Part shown: positions 1 through 10,123 of the stretch, piece by piece
Numbering within the stretch: the first letter of the stretch is position 1
Layout of the letters: each line of letters begins with the position of its first letter
Assembly: GCA_021561035.1 (NCBI GenBank)
Contig: CP067346.1
Location: 1,023,001 to 1,087,000, forward strand
DNA: 64,000 bases
Source of the DNA: Clostridioides sp. ES-S-0054-01
GTDB lineage: Bacteria > Bacillota > Clostridia > Peptostreptococcales > Peptostreptococcaceae
Direction: 5' to 3'
Program-made: the position numbers and the translations under genes
Notes under the pieces: generated by a model
What the model saw: only the letters and a program-made list of their open reading frames with translations
The model's database searches: none
What the model was told of the DNA's origin: nothing

Positions 1-665
1 ATCCAATAATAAGGTTAGACCTTTTAGTTTTGTTTATTGGAAAAAAACTTAATTTAGAAAAAGAAGATAAGGCTGTACTTGATTATATATCTTTTTATAT
101 AAAGTATCTAGTATCAGAAAATATAAATATGGATTTAGAAGATGTATATAATTTATTGTTTGATGTAAAAAATAAGGTATTCAATCACATAATAGATGTA
201 GTATATGAGATAAATGGATATGAGCCAGAGCCTGGGAGTATAACACTATGTAATTACCATAAATCAAAGGGGATGGAGTGGGATTGCGTATTTTTATTAG
301 GTCTTATTGAATATAATTTCCCTGACAATATCAATCAAAAATTTCAGAGTGATAAATGGTATCTAAAAGAAAAATATAAAAATCCTATGGCAATTATTAA
401 ATCAGAAATTGAAGCTATATTAAAAGGAAGTATTTCAACTGATTATGCTTATAAAACAAAGATTGATTCTATAAATGAAAAGATTAGACTTTTATATGTA
501 GGAATCACTAGAGCAAAGGAGATGTTAATACTTTCAGGAAGTGCTTATAGAGATGAAAATGATATAGGAAACAAGAGAAAAGAGCAAAAACCATGTATAT
601 ATTTAGGCAGATTGAACCGTCATATTACTGAAAAGAGGTTAAATATATATAAAGAATTTAATTAA
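1..665 (+). CDS. UvrD/Rep-type DNA helicase, C-terminal part (5' end outside window)
   Basis: The frame is open from base 3 at the window edge to a TAA at 663-665, so only the C-terminal part of the gene is present; an internal TTG at 30 is not the real start. The segment HKSKGMEWDCVFL matches superfamily 1 helicase motif V and RLLYVGITRAKEMLIL matches motif VI, which together close the ATP site in UvrD, PcrA and AddA proteins. The fragment ends about 30 residues after motif VI, so it lacks the C-terminal nuclease domain of AddA. The next gene, 90 bp downstream, encodes a free-standing RecB-like nuclease, which suggests a split helicase/nuclease pair. The helicase family is clear; the exact member is not. 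Confidence 0.85.
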   Translation, partial: PIIRLDLLVLFIGKKLNLEKEDKAVLDYISFYIKYLVSENINMDLEDVYNLLFDVKNKVFNHIIDVVYEINGYEPEPGSITLCNYHKSKGMEWDCVFLLGLIEYNFPDNINQKFQSDKWYLKEKYKNPMAIIKSEIEAILKGSISTDYAYKTKIDSINEKIRLLYVGITRAKEMLILSGSAYRDENDIGNKRKEQKPCIYLGRLNRHITEKRLNIYKEFN

Positions 666-755
666 TGCGATGTTTAATATATTGTTGAAAATAGGATAGA
701 ACAGTATATGCAGTAAATAGTTATTAAAAATAAAGTTAAGAGAGAAGTGATATGA

Positions 756-1586
756 GTGAATGATAGATTAAAATATTTTTCTTACAGTCAAAATTCAATC
801 AACACATATAAATCATGTCCATTGAAATTTAAATATAAATATATTGATAGAATAAATTGGAAAAGTGATGATACTGATAATAGAGAATATTACGAAAGTT
901 TAAAAACTGGAAGAGATTTTCATTTAATTTGTGAAAGATATTTTAGCAATATACCTCTTGGAATCTATTTTAATGAGGGTGATAAAAAGGGTAAAAAATT
1001 TTTAAAGTGGATTGAAAATATAAAAAAAATTGTTCCTATTGAAGAAGAAAAAATATATCTACCAGAATATGAAGTAAGGATGACTTTAAATGGAGATACA
1101 ATACAAGCAAAGTATGATTTAGTTGTAATTGGAAAAAAAAGTATAGAGATATGGGATTGGAAAACTGAGTCTAAAAAGATTGACTATAAAAATGTAGAAA
1201 ATAGAATACAAACAATTGTTTATATGTTTTTAGCAAAAGAAGTAATACCGAAAGTTTTAAAAATAGACGTAAATGTTAAAGATATAAATATGAGATATTA
1301 TCAGCCTGAATTTGATGATTTACCAATTACCATTTTATATAATGCACAAAAACATGAAGCAAATAAAAGTAAAATTCAAAACTATATAAGCATGATAAAG
1401 AATACTAATTATGAGGAACATACATACGAAGACAATCTATACAATGATATAGAAAAGGTATATAATAAAGAAGAACGTATGTGCTATAGAAATAAAAAGC
1501 ATTGCGAGTATTGTGAATTTAATAAGTTATGTAATGGTAAAGAAATAGATTATAGTATTTTGGAGGCGGAAATTTATGGGACTTAG
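756..1586 (+). CDS. PD-(D/E)XK nuclease with AddB-like Fe-S cysteine cluster
   Basis: A 276-residue protein starting at GTG 756 after an AGAGAAGTGA ribosome binding site; an ATG at 752 is in another frame and stops at once. It opens with SQNSINTYKSCPLKFKYKY, the first-cysteine motif of RecB/AddB/Cas4 nucleases, has the catalytic strand IEIWDWKTESK (D-x-K), and ends with MCYRNKKHCEYCEFNKLC. The cysteines are placed as in AddB-type nucleases that hold a 4Fe-4S cluster. Its 3' end overlaps addB by 11 bp, so it is probably co-transcribed with the helicase before it and addBA after it. The nuclease fold is well supported; the partner and the DNA substrate are inference. Confidence 0.8.
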   Translation: MNDRLKYFSYSQNSINTYKSCPLKFKYKYIDRINWKSDDTDNREYYESLKTGRDFHLICERYFSNIPLGIYFNEGDKKGKKFLKWIENIKKIVPIEEEKIYLPEYEVRMTLNGDTIQAKYDLVVIGKKSIEIWDWKTESKKIDYKNVENRIQTIVYMFLAKEVIPKVLKIDVNVKDINMRYYQPEFDDLPITILYNAQKHEANKSKIQNYISMIKNTNYEEHTYEDNLYNDIEKVYNKEERMCYRNKKHCEYCEFNKLCNGKEIDYSILEAEIYGT

Positions 1587-4500
1587 GTTTATATTAGGTA
1601 GAAGTGGAAGTGGAAAATCCACCTATATGTTAGATGAGATTAAAAAAGAAGCTCAAAAAAATGAAACGACATCAATTATACTTTTAGTTCCAGAACAGTA
1701 CACATTTGAGGCTGAAAATAGGGTAAGTAAACTATTTTTAGGAAAAGAAAAGGATAAGTATTTGAGAGTTAGGGTGCTTAGTTTTAAAACACTGAGTAAT
1801 ATAGTTTTTTCTCAAGCAGGAGGATTGACAGATATAAATATAAATTCTAGTGGAAAAGCAATGATGGTATATAGGGCTATTGAAGATGTAAGTGAAGAAT
1901 TAAATGTATTTTCAAAATCAAAATCGCAATCTGGTTTTGTAAGCTCAATTACAGATATGATATCAGAAATGAAACAGTATAATATAAGCCCTGAGATGTT
2001 AGAAAATATATCTGGTGAGATAGATAATGAAACTTTAAGTTTAAAATTAAAAGATATAAGTAAAATATATAACTCTTTTGAAGGGAAATTGCATGAAAAT
2101 TATGTAGACGCTCAAGATATGTTAACTTCATTGGCAAATAAAATTGAATTAAGCAGTTATTTAGATGGAGCTTGTATTTATATAGATGAATTTACAGGTT
2201 TTACACCAAATCAGTACAATGTCTTAAATAGTATATTAAGTAAATGTAAAAGTGTTAATATTTCTTTGACTGTAGATGATGTTAACTATATTGGGTATAG
2301 TAAAGCTGATGTATTTTCTAGAACGAAATTTACTTATTCAAAATTGACTCAATTGTGCAACGAAGAAGGAATAAAAATACTGCCACAAGTAAATTTAAAT
2401 ACAGGTGTTATAAAAAGATTTGAAGAAGTTAAGGAACTACAGCACCTAGAAAGATTTTATAATGCTTATCCATATAAGATATATTCAAATCCAACTGAAA
2501 ATATAAAGATAAAAGAGTTTAATAACTTATATTCAGAGGTAGAAGAAATAGCCAGAGAAATTATACATTTAGTTAGAGATAAGAATGTCAGATATAGAGA
2601 TATAACTATTGCTACAAGAGATTTAAATAGATATGATTTTTTAGTACACTCTATATTTAATGAATATAATATACCAAACTTTATAGATAAGAAGAGAGAG
2701 GCAAAAAGTAATCCAATAGTTATTTTAATTATTTCAGCTTTAGAAATGAAGAATAGACGATATGGGTATGAAACTATGTTTAGGTATTTAAAAAGTGGGC
2801 TTATAGGAATTGATAACGATGATATAAATTTACTAGAAAATTATGTGTTGGCTAATGGGATTAAGGGTAAGAAATGGTTTGATGAAAAATGGGATTATAG
2901 AATAACACAAAGTCTTTCAAGTGAAGAAAGTGAATTTGAACTTGAATTAAAAGCTAAAATAAATGAAATAAAAAATAGAGTATTAGAGCCTATAGTAACT
3001 TTACAAGAAAAATTAAAAGGAAAAAATAGAGTAAAAGAAATCTGTAGGTATATATATGAATTTTTATTAGATATAAATATGCCGGAAACTATAGAAAGTT
3101 TAATAGTAAATTTTAAGGATAAAGGGGAACTTGATGTTGCAAACCAGTACTCACAAGTTTGGGACATAGTAGTGGACATCTTAGACCAAATGGTAGAACT
3201 TATGGGGAATGAAATAATTTCTTTAGAAAAATTTATAAAATTAATAACTTTAGGTTTTGATGAGTACGAATTAGGATTAGTTCCTCCTAGTATAGACCAG
3301 GTACTTGTAAGTAGTGTGGATAGAATGAAAAATCCAGATACCAAATATTTATACCTAATTGGAACTACTGATGGTGTATTTCCTCTGATTACAAAGGACA
3401 GCGGAATATTGAGTGATAATGATAGGGAAAGTCTTGGAAGCAAAGGAATCGAAGTAGATATTGATAGTAAGACTAGAAGCTTTGAAGAACAGTTTCTTGT
3501 ATATAAAGCTCTTACTTCGACATCTAAGAATTTAATCATAACATATCCAATATCGGACCATGAGGGTAAAACACTTAGACCATCAATAATTATATCAAGG
3601 CTTAAGAAGATATTTCCAAATATAGAAAATAAAAGTTATTTAGTAGAAGAAAATAAGAGCACTGATGAAGATATACTTAAAAAAATAACAGTTAAATCAC
3701 CTACATTTAATGAACTTATAAGTGTAATAAAAAATTATGACAATGATAGTTACAATAAAGAAGATATTAATAGTATTTGGTTAGATATATATAGATACTA
3801 CCTAAAGGATGAAATGTATAGTTCTATAACAAAAAAAGTTATAAAAGGTCTTAGTTATACTAATCAAGTTCATAAGATTGAAGAGAAAAAAATAAGGTCA
3901 TTGTATAAAAGTAATTCTCTTAGTATATCTAGGCTTGAAAAATATGCTGAATGTCCATTTGCTTATTTTATACAATATGGTCTAAAAGCAAGAAAACGTA
4001 AAGAGTATTCATTTACACCACCAGATTTAGGAACTTTTATTCACAATATTTTAGATAGGTTTTCAAAAGAACTTTCACAAGATAATTTATCTTGGAGAGA
4101 TATTGATGAAAAATATATAGAATCAAAGATAGGTATAATAGTTGACGAAATAATTTTAAAGATACCAGGATATATATTAAACAGTTCCGAGAGGTATAAA
4201 TATCTTGCATATAGATTAAAGAATATGTTGACAACTGCTATAACTATAATTAGCCAGCAAATAAAACAAGGCTCATTTGAACCAATAGACTATGAAGTTA
4301 AATTTGGAAACAACGGAAAATATCCTCCTATAAAAATAGTATTGGAAAATGGACAAGAAGTAAATTTGGTTGGACAAATAGATAGAGTTGATGAATTTGA
4401 AGAAGGAGAAAATAAATATATAAGAATAGTAGATTATAAGTCAGGCAATAAATCCATAAGTTTAACAGAAATATATTATGGTCTACAGTTACAATTACTT

Positions 4501-5043
4501 GTGTATTTAGATGCAATCCTTGAAAGCGTAAAAGGTGAAGATATAAATATAAATCCAGCTGCAATACTATATTGTAGAATAAATAATCCAATAGCAAAAT
4601 TTAACGAAGATAAAGATGATGAAGAAATACAAGAAGCAATATTAAAAGAACTTAGAATGAAGGGGCTTGTAGTAAAAGACTCTCACATAATAAAAGAGAT
4701 GGATAAATCATTAATAGATGGAGAAAGAAAAAACTCTTTAGTAATACCAGTAGGTCTTACTAAGGATGGAAATGTAGGTAAAAGTACTTCAGCAATAACC
4801 TATGAAGACTTTAAATTACTTAGAAAATATGTAAAGCACGCTATAAAGGATTTATGTGAAGAAATGTTAAGTGGAGAAATACGTATAGCTCCATATAAAC
4901 ATAAAGATGGGACATCATGTGACTTTTGTGATTACTCTGCTATATGCCAATTTGATTCAACTATGAAAGACAATAAATATAAAAATTTAAATAATAAGAG
5001 TAATGAAGAGATAATAAAGATGATGAAAGGAGATGTTAATTAA
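1576..5043 (+). CDS. addB: ATP-dependent helicase/nuclease subunit B
   Basis: A 1155-residue protein with ATG at 1576 after TGGAGG. It carries a Walker A motif near the N-terminus (GRSGSGKST, residues 8-16), a long degenerate helicase region, and a C-terminal nuclease with CPFAYFIQYG, the D-x-K strand IRIVDYKSGNKS and the closing CDFCDYSAICQF cysteines. This order and length are those of AddB, the Chi-recognising, Fe-S containing subunit of the AddAB double-strand-break resection enzyme of Firmicutes. It ends in TAATG, sharing one base with addA, so the two are translationally coupled. Family knowledge gives the role; motifs and the addA neighbour make the call secure. Confidence 0.95.
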   Translation: MGLRFILGRSGSGKSTYMLDEIKKEAQKNETTSIILLVPEQYTFEAENRVSKLFLGKEKDKYLRVRVLSFKTLSNIVFSQAGGLTDININSSGKAMMVYRAIEDVSEELNVFSKSKSQSGFVSSITDMISEMKQYNISPEMLENISGEIDNETLSLKLKDISKIYNSFEGKLHENYVDAQDMLTSLANKIELSSYLDGACIYIDEFTGFTPNQYNVLNSILSKCKSVNISLTVDDVNYIGYSKADVFSRTKFTYSKLTQLCNEEGIKILPQVNLNTGVIKRFEEVKELQHLERFYNAYPYKIYSNPTENIKIKEFNNLYSEVEEIAREIIHLVRDKNVRYRDITIATRDLNRYDFLVHSIFNEYNIPNFIDKKREAKSNPIVILIISALEMKNRRYGYETMFRYLKSGLIGIDNDDINLLENYVLANGIKGKKWFDEKWDYRITQSLSSEESEFELELKAKINEIKNRVLEPIVTLQEKLKGKNRVKEICRYIYEFLLDINMPETIESLIVNFKDKGELDVANQYSQVWDIVVDILDQMVELMGNEIISLEKFIKLITLGFDEYELGLVPPSIDQVLVSSVDRMKNPDTKYLYLIGTTDGVFPLITKDSGILSDNDRESLGSKGIEVDIDSKTRSFEEQFLVYKALTSTSKNLIITYPISDHEGKTLRPSIIISRLKKIFPNIENKSYLVEENKSTDEDILKKITVKSPTFNELISVIKNYDNDSYNKEDINSIWLDIYRYYLKDEMYSSITKKVIKGLSYTNQVHKIEEKKIRSLYKSNSLSISRLEKYAECPFAYFIQYGLKARKRKEYSFTPPDLGTFIHNILDRFSKELSQDNLSWRDIDEKYIESKIGIIVDEIILKIPGYILNSSERYKYLAYRLKNMLTTAITIISQQIKQGSFEPIDYEVKFGNNGKYPPIKIVLENGQEVNLVGQIDRVDEFEEGENKYIRIVDYKSGNKSISLTEIYYGLQLQLLVYLDAILESVKGEDININPAAILYCRINNPIAKFNEDKDDEEIQEAILKELRMKGLVVKDSHIIKEMDKSLIDGERKNSLVIPVGLTKDGNVGKSTSAITYEDFKLLRKYVKHAIKDLCEEMLSGEIRIAPYKHKDGTSCDFCDYSAICQFDSTMKDNKYKNLNNKSNEEIIKMMKGDVN

Positions 5044-8000
5044 TGAGTTCTCCTAAATGGACAAAAGAGCAACTAGAGGTCATAGAAAGTAGAGAATGCA
5101 ACCTTTTGGTTGCAGCTGCTGCTGGTTCAGGGAAAACAGCAGTGCTAGTTGAGCGTATAATTCAAATGATAACGAGTAGAGAAAATCCAATTGATATAGA
5201 TAAGTTATTGGTCGTTACATTTACTAATGCCGCTGCATCAGAGATGAGAGAGAGAATAGGGGATGCTATAGGAAAAGCCTTAGATGAAAATCCAGAAAAT
5301 AAACATTTACAAAATCAACTTGTTTTATTAAATAAATCTAGTATTACAACAATACACTCATTCTGTTTGGATGTTATAAAATCAAACTTTCATAGAATAA
5401 ACTTAGACCCTAATTTCAGAATAGGAGACCAAACTGAATGTGCTATTTTGAAACAAGAAGCAATAGAGGAAGTATTTGAAGCTTTATATGAAGAAAGAGA
5501 TGAGGGATTTTTAAATTTAGTTGAAAGTTATGCGGAAAGAGGAGGAGATAAAGAAGTACAAGATATTATCTTAGGAATATATTCATTTGCAATGGCTTCT
5601 CCTGAACCAAAAAAATGGTTGATTGATTCAGCAGAAAGGTTTAATATTGACGAAAATTTTGATTTTTCACAGTCTATTTGGGCTAGAGCTATACTGGATA
5701 CTGTAAAAATAGAAATTAATGGTCTTTGTCTAAACATGGAAAAGGCATTAAAAGAAGTGGAATCAATAGAAGAATTAGAAACTTTTACAGAAAAGTTAGC
5801 TGTTGAGTATAAAAAAATAGTCGATATTTCACAAGCTTGTAATAAATCTTGGAATGAGACATATAAAAATATGGCAAGTATGTCCTTTGAAAATTATGCA
5901 AAAGGAGTAAAAAGAATTCCAAAAGATGCTCCTTCGTATATAAAAGAATCAAAGGAAAAGGCAAAAACTATAAGAGATAAGACTAAGAAATCTTTAGAAA
6001 GTATAGTAAATGCTACATTCAATAAAGATAATGACTCTATTAGAGAAGAAATAAAATATCTTTATAATATAGTTAAGCCCATATCTAATATTGTACTGAG
6101 ATTTGAAGAGGAATATAGTAATAAGAAAAGAGAAAAAGGAATAATAGATTTTAATGATATAGAGCATTTTGCCTTAAATATACTCACAAATGTAGATGAA
6201 AAAGGTAATATTGTACCTTCTGATATAGCAGTGGGATATAGAAACAAGTTTTATGAAATATTTATAGATGAATATCAAGATAGTAATCTAGTGCAGGAAG
6301 TACTGCTTAAAGCTGTGGCTAATACAGAAATTCCAAATAGATTTATGGTTGGTGATGTAAAGCAGAGTATATATAGATTTAGACAAGCAAAGCCAGAATT
6401 ATTTTTAAAAAAATATAATAACTATAATGATAAAAAGGGAAGTTCCCATAGAAAAATAATGCTTTATAAAAACTTTAGAAGTAGAGAAGAAGTTGTAGAT
6501 GCTGTAAATTATATATTTGAAAATATAATGAATGAGAATATAGGAGAAATTGAATATACAGAAAAAGAAAGGCTCAATTTAGGTGCAGATTTTAAGATGG
6601 ATACAGACGAGAAATCTATTGTTGGTGGAGCAACAGAAATACACCTAATACAAAAAGATAATAAACCTGAAGATGATATTATAAATGATAAAGATGATAG
6701 TGCTAATAATGAAGAAGATGAACTAGAAGAAGAAAAATTAGATAATATACAACTTGAGGCTAGAATGGTTGGAAAGATTATCAAAGATTTAATGAAAGTT
6801 AATGAAGATGGAAAAATTCAAAAGGTTTATGATAAGGGAATAGATGCATATAGACCTGTAGAATTTAGAGATATAGTTATTCTTTTAAGAGCTACATCTG
6901 CATGGGCTCCAGTGTTTGCAGATGAGTTGATGAATATGGACATACCGACGTACGCTGATGTTGGAGTGGGATATTTTGATACAATTGAAATAAAAACAAT
7001 ATTGTCATTACTTCAGATAATAGATAATCCAATGCAAGATATACCTCTTATATCTGTATTAAAATCGCCTATATTTGGATTTACACCAGAGGATTTGATT
7101 GATATTAGAATTCAGAGTAAAAATAAAACTTTTTATGAGGTTTTACAAAGTACATCAGAGTACGACGAGTTTACAGATTCTCAAAATGAAAATGGGTCTG
7201 AGTTTATACCAAGTAAAGAGTGCATAAATAAAAGTAAAGATTTTTTAATTAAGTTAAAGGAATTTAAAGAAAAATCAATGTACATGAGTACAGATGAATT
7301 TATATGGTATTTGTACACAAGAACTGGATATTATGCTTATGTCGGAGCATTGCCAGGTGGAAGTCAAAGACAAGCTAATTTAAAAGTATTGTTTGAGAGA
7401 GCAAAACAATTTGAAGAGACTAGTTTTAAAGGAATATTCAACTTTGTAAATTTTATAGAGAAGTTAAAGAAATCTAGTTCTGATATGGGAAGTGCAAAAA
7501 CACTTGGTGAAAATGCAAATGTTGTTAGAATAATGAGTATTCATAAAAGTAAAGGACTAGAATTTCCAGTAGTTATATGTTCTGCAATGGGTAAAAATTT
7601 CAATACCCAAGATTTTAAAAAAAGTATTTTATATCATCACAATTTAGGGTATGGACCTCAGTTTGTAGATTATGAGAGAAGAATTTCTTTTCCAAGTATA
7701 GCCAAAGAAGCATTAAAAAGCAAAATAAATATAGAAAATTTATCAGAAGAGATGAGAGTTTTATACGTTGCATTTACAAGAGCTAAAGAAAAATTGATTA
7801 TAACAGGTTCTACTAGAAATATACAAGATAGTATAAAGAGATGGTCAAATGGAATTGAAAGTTTAAATACAATATCGCAATATGAGATATTAAAAGGTAA
7901 AAATTTTTTAGATTGGATAATGCCTTGTGTATTAAAACATAAAGATTTATCTAACTTATTAGAAGAAGTAGGATTAGATGCAGTTTTTAGTGTTGACCAT

Positions 8001-8867
8001 AATTCAAAATGGTATGGAAAACTATGGAATAAGAACGACATTTTAGTAGAAAAGAAGAATGATGAAGAAAGAGAAAGTGTTGAAGAAATTCTTGAAAAAA
8101 TAGATGTAGATAGTCCTGACAGTGATTATTACAATGAAATAGAAGCAAAATTAAACTACATGTATCCATATGAATTTAGCACAAAAAAACCTGCTACTAT
8201 ATCTGTTACAGAAATAAAAAAGATACAAAATAATTATGAGGAAGAGTTAATAAATACTATATTTGAACAAAAAGTAATATTAAAAAAACCTCTATTCATT
8301 CAAAATGAAGAAGAAAGAGAAAAAATAAATGGAGCAGAAAGAGGTACAATAGTCCATTTAGTTATGGAGGTTTTAGACTTAAAAAAAGTGAGTAGTGTAA
8401 ATGATATAAAATCACAAATAAAAGGTTTTGTTTCAAAAGGTATAATAACAGAAAAGCAAGCTAGTATAGTAAATCCATATAAAATATATAAGTTTTTTGC
8501 CTCTAGCATAGGAAAAAGAATGTTGAATGCTGAACTTATAAATAGAGAAAAATCAATTTATGCACAAGTGAATTTGAAAGACATCTATGTTTATGAAAAA
8601 CTTATAAAAAATGATGATAAAAAACTTTATGATAAAGAAAGTGTCATGTTAAGAGGTATAGTTGATGCTTATTTTGAAGAAGATAATCAAATAGTTTTGG
8701 TAGATTATAAAACAGACTTTGTAAATGAAGAAAATATAAATCAAATAATAGAGAAATATAAAAAACAGTTGGATTTATATGCAGATGTTATTGAAACTTT
8801 AACTGGGAAGTCAGTGAAAGAGAAATGTATATATTTATTTGGAGTTGACGAGGCTGTTTGTTATTAG
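5043..8867 (+). CDS. addA: ATP-dependent helicase/nuclease subunit A
   Basis: A 1274-residue superfamily 1 helicase with a fused nuclease. A Q-motif (KWTKEQLEVI) is followed by Walker A around Lys31 (AAAGSGKTA), motif II FIDEYQDSN, motif III GDVKQSIYRFRQA, motif V SIHKSKGLEFPVV and motif VI EMRVLYVAFTRAKEKL. The C-terminus has the RecB nuclease strand IVLVDYKTDF. It is the motor and 3'-strand nuclease of AddAB, which resects broken DNA ends and loads RecA. The ATG overlaps the addB stop by one base and follows AAAGGAGATG. An acidic stretch near residues 545-565 between helicase motifs looks like a surface linker. Length matches the family. Confidence 0.96.
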   Translation: MSSPKWTKEQLEVIESRECNLLVAAAAGSGKTAVLVERIIQMITSRENPIDIDKLLVVTFTNAAASEMRERIGDAIGKALDENPENKHLQNQLVLLNKSSITTIHSFCLDVIKSNFHRINLDPNFRIGDQTECAILKQEAIEEVFEALYEERDEGFLNLVESYAERGGDKEVQDIILGIYSFAMASPEPKKWLIDSAERFNIDENFDFSQSIWARAILDTVKIEINGLCLNMEKALKEVESIEELETFTEKLAVEYKKIVDISQACNKSWNETYKNMASMSFENYAKGVKRIPKDAPSYIKESKEKAKTIRDKTKKSLESIVNATFNKDNDSIREEIKYLYNIVKPISNIVLRFEEEYSNKKREKGIIDFNDIEHFALNILTNVDEKGNIVPSDIAVGYRNKFYEIFIDEYQDSNLVQEVLLKAVANTEIPNRFMVGDVKQSIYRFRQAKPELFLKKYNNYNDKKGSSHRKIMLYKNFRSREEVVDAVNYIFENIMNENIGEIEYTEKERLNLGADFKMDTDEKSIVGGATEIHLIQKDNKPEDDIINDKDDSANNEEDELEEEKLDNIQLEARMVGKIIKDLMKVNEDGKIQKVYDKGIDAYRPVEFRDIVILLRATSAWAPVFADELMNMDIPTYADVGVGYFDTIEIKTILSLLQIIDNPMQDIPLISVLKSPIFGFTPEDLIDIRIQSKNKTFYEVLQSTSEYDEFTDSQNENGSEFIPSKECINKSKDFLIKLKEFKEKSMYMSTDEFIWYLYTRTGYYAYVGALPGGSQRQANLKVLFERAKQFEETSFKGIFNFVNFIEKLKKSSSDMGSAKTLGENANVVRIMSIHKSKGLEFPVVICSAMGKNFNTQDFKKSILYHHNLGYGPQFVDYERRISFPSIAKEALKSKINIENLSEEMRVLYVAFTRAKEKLIITGSTRNIQDSIKRWSNGIESLNTISQYEILKGKNFLDWIMPCVLKHKDLSNLLEEVGLDAVFSVDHNSKWYGKLWNKNDILVEKKNDEERESVEEILEKIDVDSPDSDYYNEIEAKLNYMYPYEFSTKKPATISVTEIKKIQNNYEEELINTIFEQKVILKKPLFIQNEEEREKINGAERGTIVHLVMEVLDLKKVSSVNDIKSQIKGFVSKGIITEKQASIVNPYKIYKFFASSIGKRMLNAELINREKSIYAQVNLKDIYVYEKLIKNDDKKLYDKESVMLRGIVDAYFEEDNQIVLVDYKTDFVNEENINQIIEKYKKQLDLYADVIETLTGKSVKEKCIYLFGVDEAVCY

Positions 8868-8911
8868 CTTTTTTATATAAATTAAGTATAAAGATAGAGG
8901 AAGGGGAAAAG

Positions 8912-10123
8912 ATGAGATTTATTCATACATCAGATTGGCATCTAGGGAAATCCCTAGAGGGCCACTCTAGAATTGAAGAACAGGCAAAGTTTTGTGAAGA
9001 ATTTATAAAAATAGTAGAGTCAAATGAAATAGATATGGTTATAATTGCTGGGGATATATATGATACTTCTAATCCTCCAGCACAAGCAGAAAAACTGTTT
9101 TATCAAACTGTATCAAGACTTGCTAATAATGGTAAGAGGTGTGTATTGATAATCTCAGGAAATCATGATAATCCAGAGAGACTTTCTGCAATAACACCTC
9201 TAGCACATGAACAGGGTATACTTATATTTGGTTATCCATTAAGTGCTACAACAGAAGCTAAGTATAAAGGATTTGAAATAACATATGCAACACAAGGATG
9301 CACAGCACTAAATATAAATGGAGAAAGTGTTGTAATTGCTACATTACCTTATCCAAGTGAAAAAAGGTTAAATGAAGTTTTTTCAAGTGAAGATGATTTG
9401 GAAAAACAAAAAAATTATTCTGAAAAAGTAGGAGATATATTTAGAAGATTAGAAGAAAATTTTAGAAGTGATACTATAAATATAGCCGTATCACATATAT
9501 TTGTAATAGGTGGAGAGAGTACTGAATCAGAAAGACCGATACAACTAGGTGGAAGTTTTTTGGTTGAAAGAAAAGACTTGCCAGAAAAGGCTCAATATAC
9601 TGCATTAGGTCATTTACACAAACAACAGAAAGCTTCTGAACGTTTAAATGCATACTATTCTGGTTCTCCACTTCAATATAGCAAGGATGAAAGAGCATAT
9701 ACTAAGGGTGCATACATAGTAGATATAAAAGCTGGTGAAAAACCAATAATTGAGGAAGTATATTTTAATAATTATAAACCTATAGAAGTATTTAAATGCA
9801 ATGGAATAGAAGAAGCACTAGATATATGTGAAAAAAATCAAGATAGAGAGATTTGGTCATATTTTGAAATAAATACTGATGAGATAATATCACAGAATGA
9901 AATTAAAAAAATGAAGGAACTATTAAAAGACATAATAGAAATAAAACCAATAATAACATCTTGTTATGAACAAGAAAGTGTAGATATAAAAGAAAAGTCT
10001 ATGGCAGAGTTATTTAAAGAGTTTTATTCTTTTAGCAAAGGTGTAGAGCCAAAAGGAGAACTTATGGATTTATTTCTAGATATAATAAGTGAAGAAGGTG
10101 AATCAGCAGATGAGACCAATTAG
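8912..10123 (+). CDS. sbcD: DNA repair exonuclease subunit SbcD (Mre11-like)
   Basis: A 403-residue metallophosphoesterase. ATG 8912 is chosen because AGAGGAAGGGG lies just before it and the protein then starts MRFIHTSDWHLGK, the standard SbcD start; the open frame runs upstream to 8858 and would overlap addA. Metal-binding motifs DWH, AGDIYDTSNPP, SGNHD and ALGHLH are all present in order. With SbcC it forms the Mre11/Rad50-type nuclease that opens hairpins and trims blocked ends. It lies 44 bp after addA and overlaps sbcC by 14 bp, making one long recombination-repair operon. Confidence 0.94.
   Translation: MRFIHTSDWHLGKSLEGHSRIEEQAKFCEEFIKIVESNEIDMVIIAGDIYDTSNPPAQAEKLFYQTVSRLANNGKRCVLIISGNHDNPERLSAITPLAHEQGILIFGYPLSATTEAKYKGFEITYATQGCTALNINGESVVIATLPYPSEKRLNEVFSSEDDLEKQKNYSEKVGDIFRRLEENFRSDTINIAVSHIFVIGGESTESERPIQLGGSFLVERKDLPEKAQYTALGHLHKQQKASERLNAYYSGSPLQYSKDERAYTKGAYIVDIKAGEKPIIEEVYFNNYKPIEVFKCNGIEEALDICEKNQDREIWSYFEINTDEIISQNEIKKMKELLKDIIEIKPIITSCYEQESVDIKEKSMAELFKEFYSFSKGVEPKGELMDLFLDIISEEGESADETN

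Noticed and set aside
2895-3539. Minus-strand open frame of about 214 residues inside addB
   Set aside because: It is antisense to a well-supported gene, has low-complexity Ser/Leu composition and no ribosome site; typical shadow frame in AT-rich DNA.
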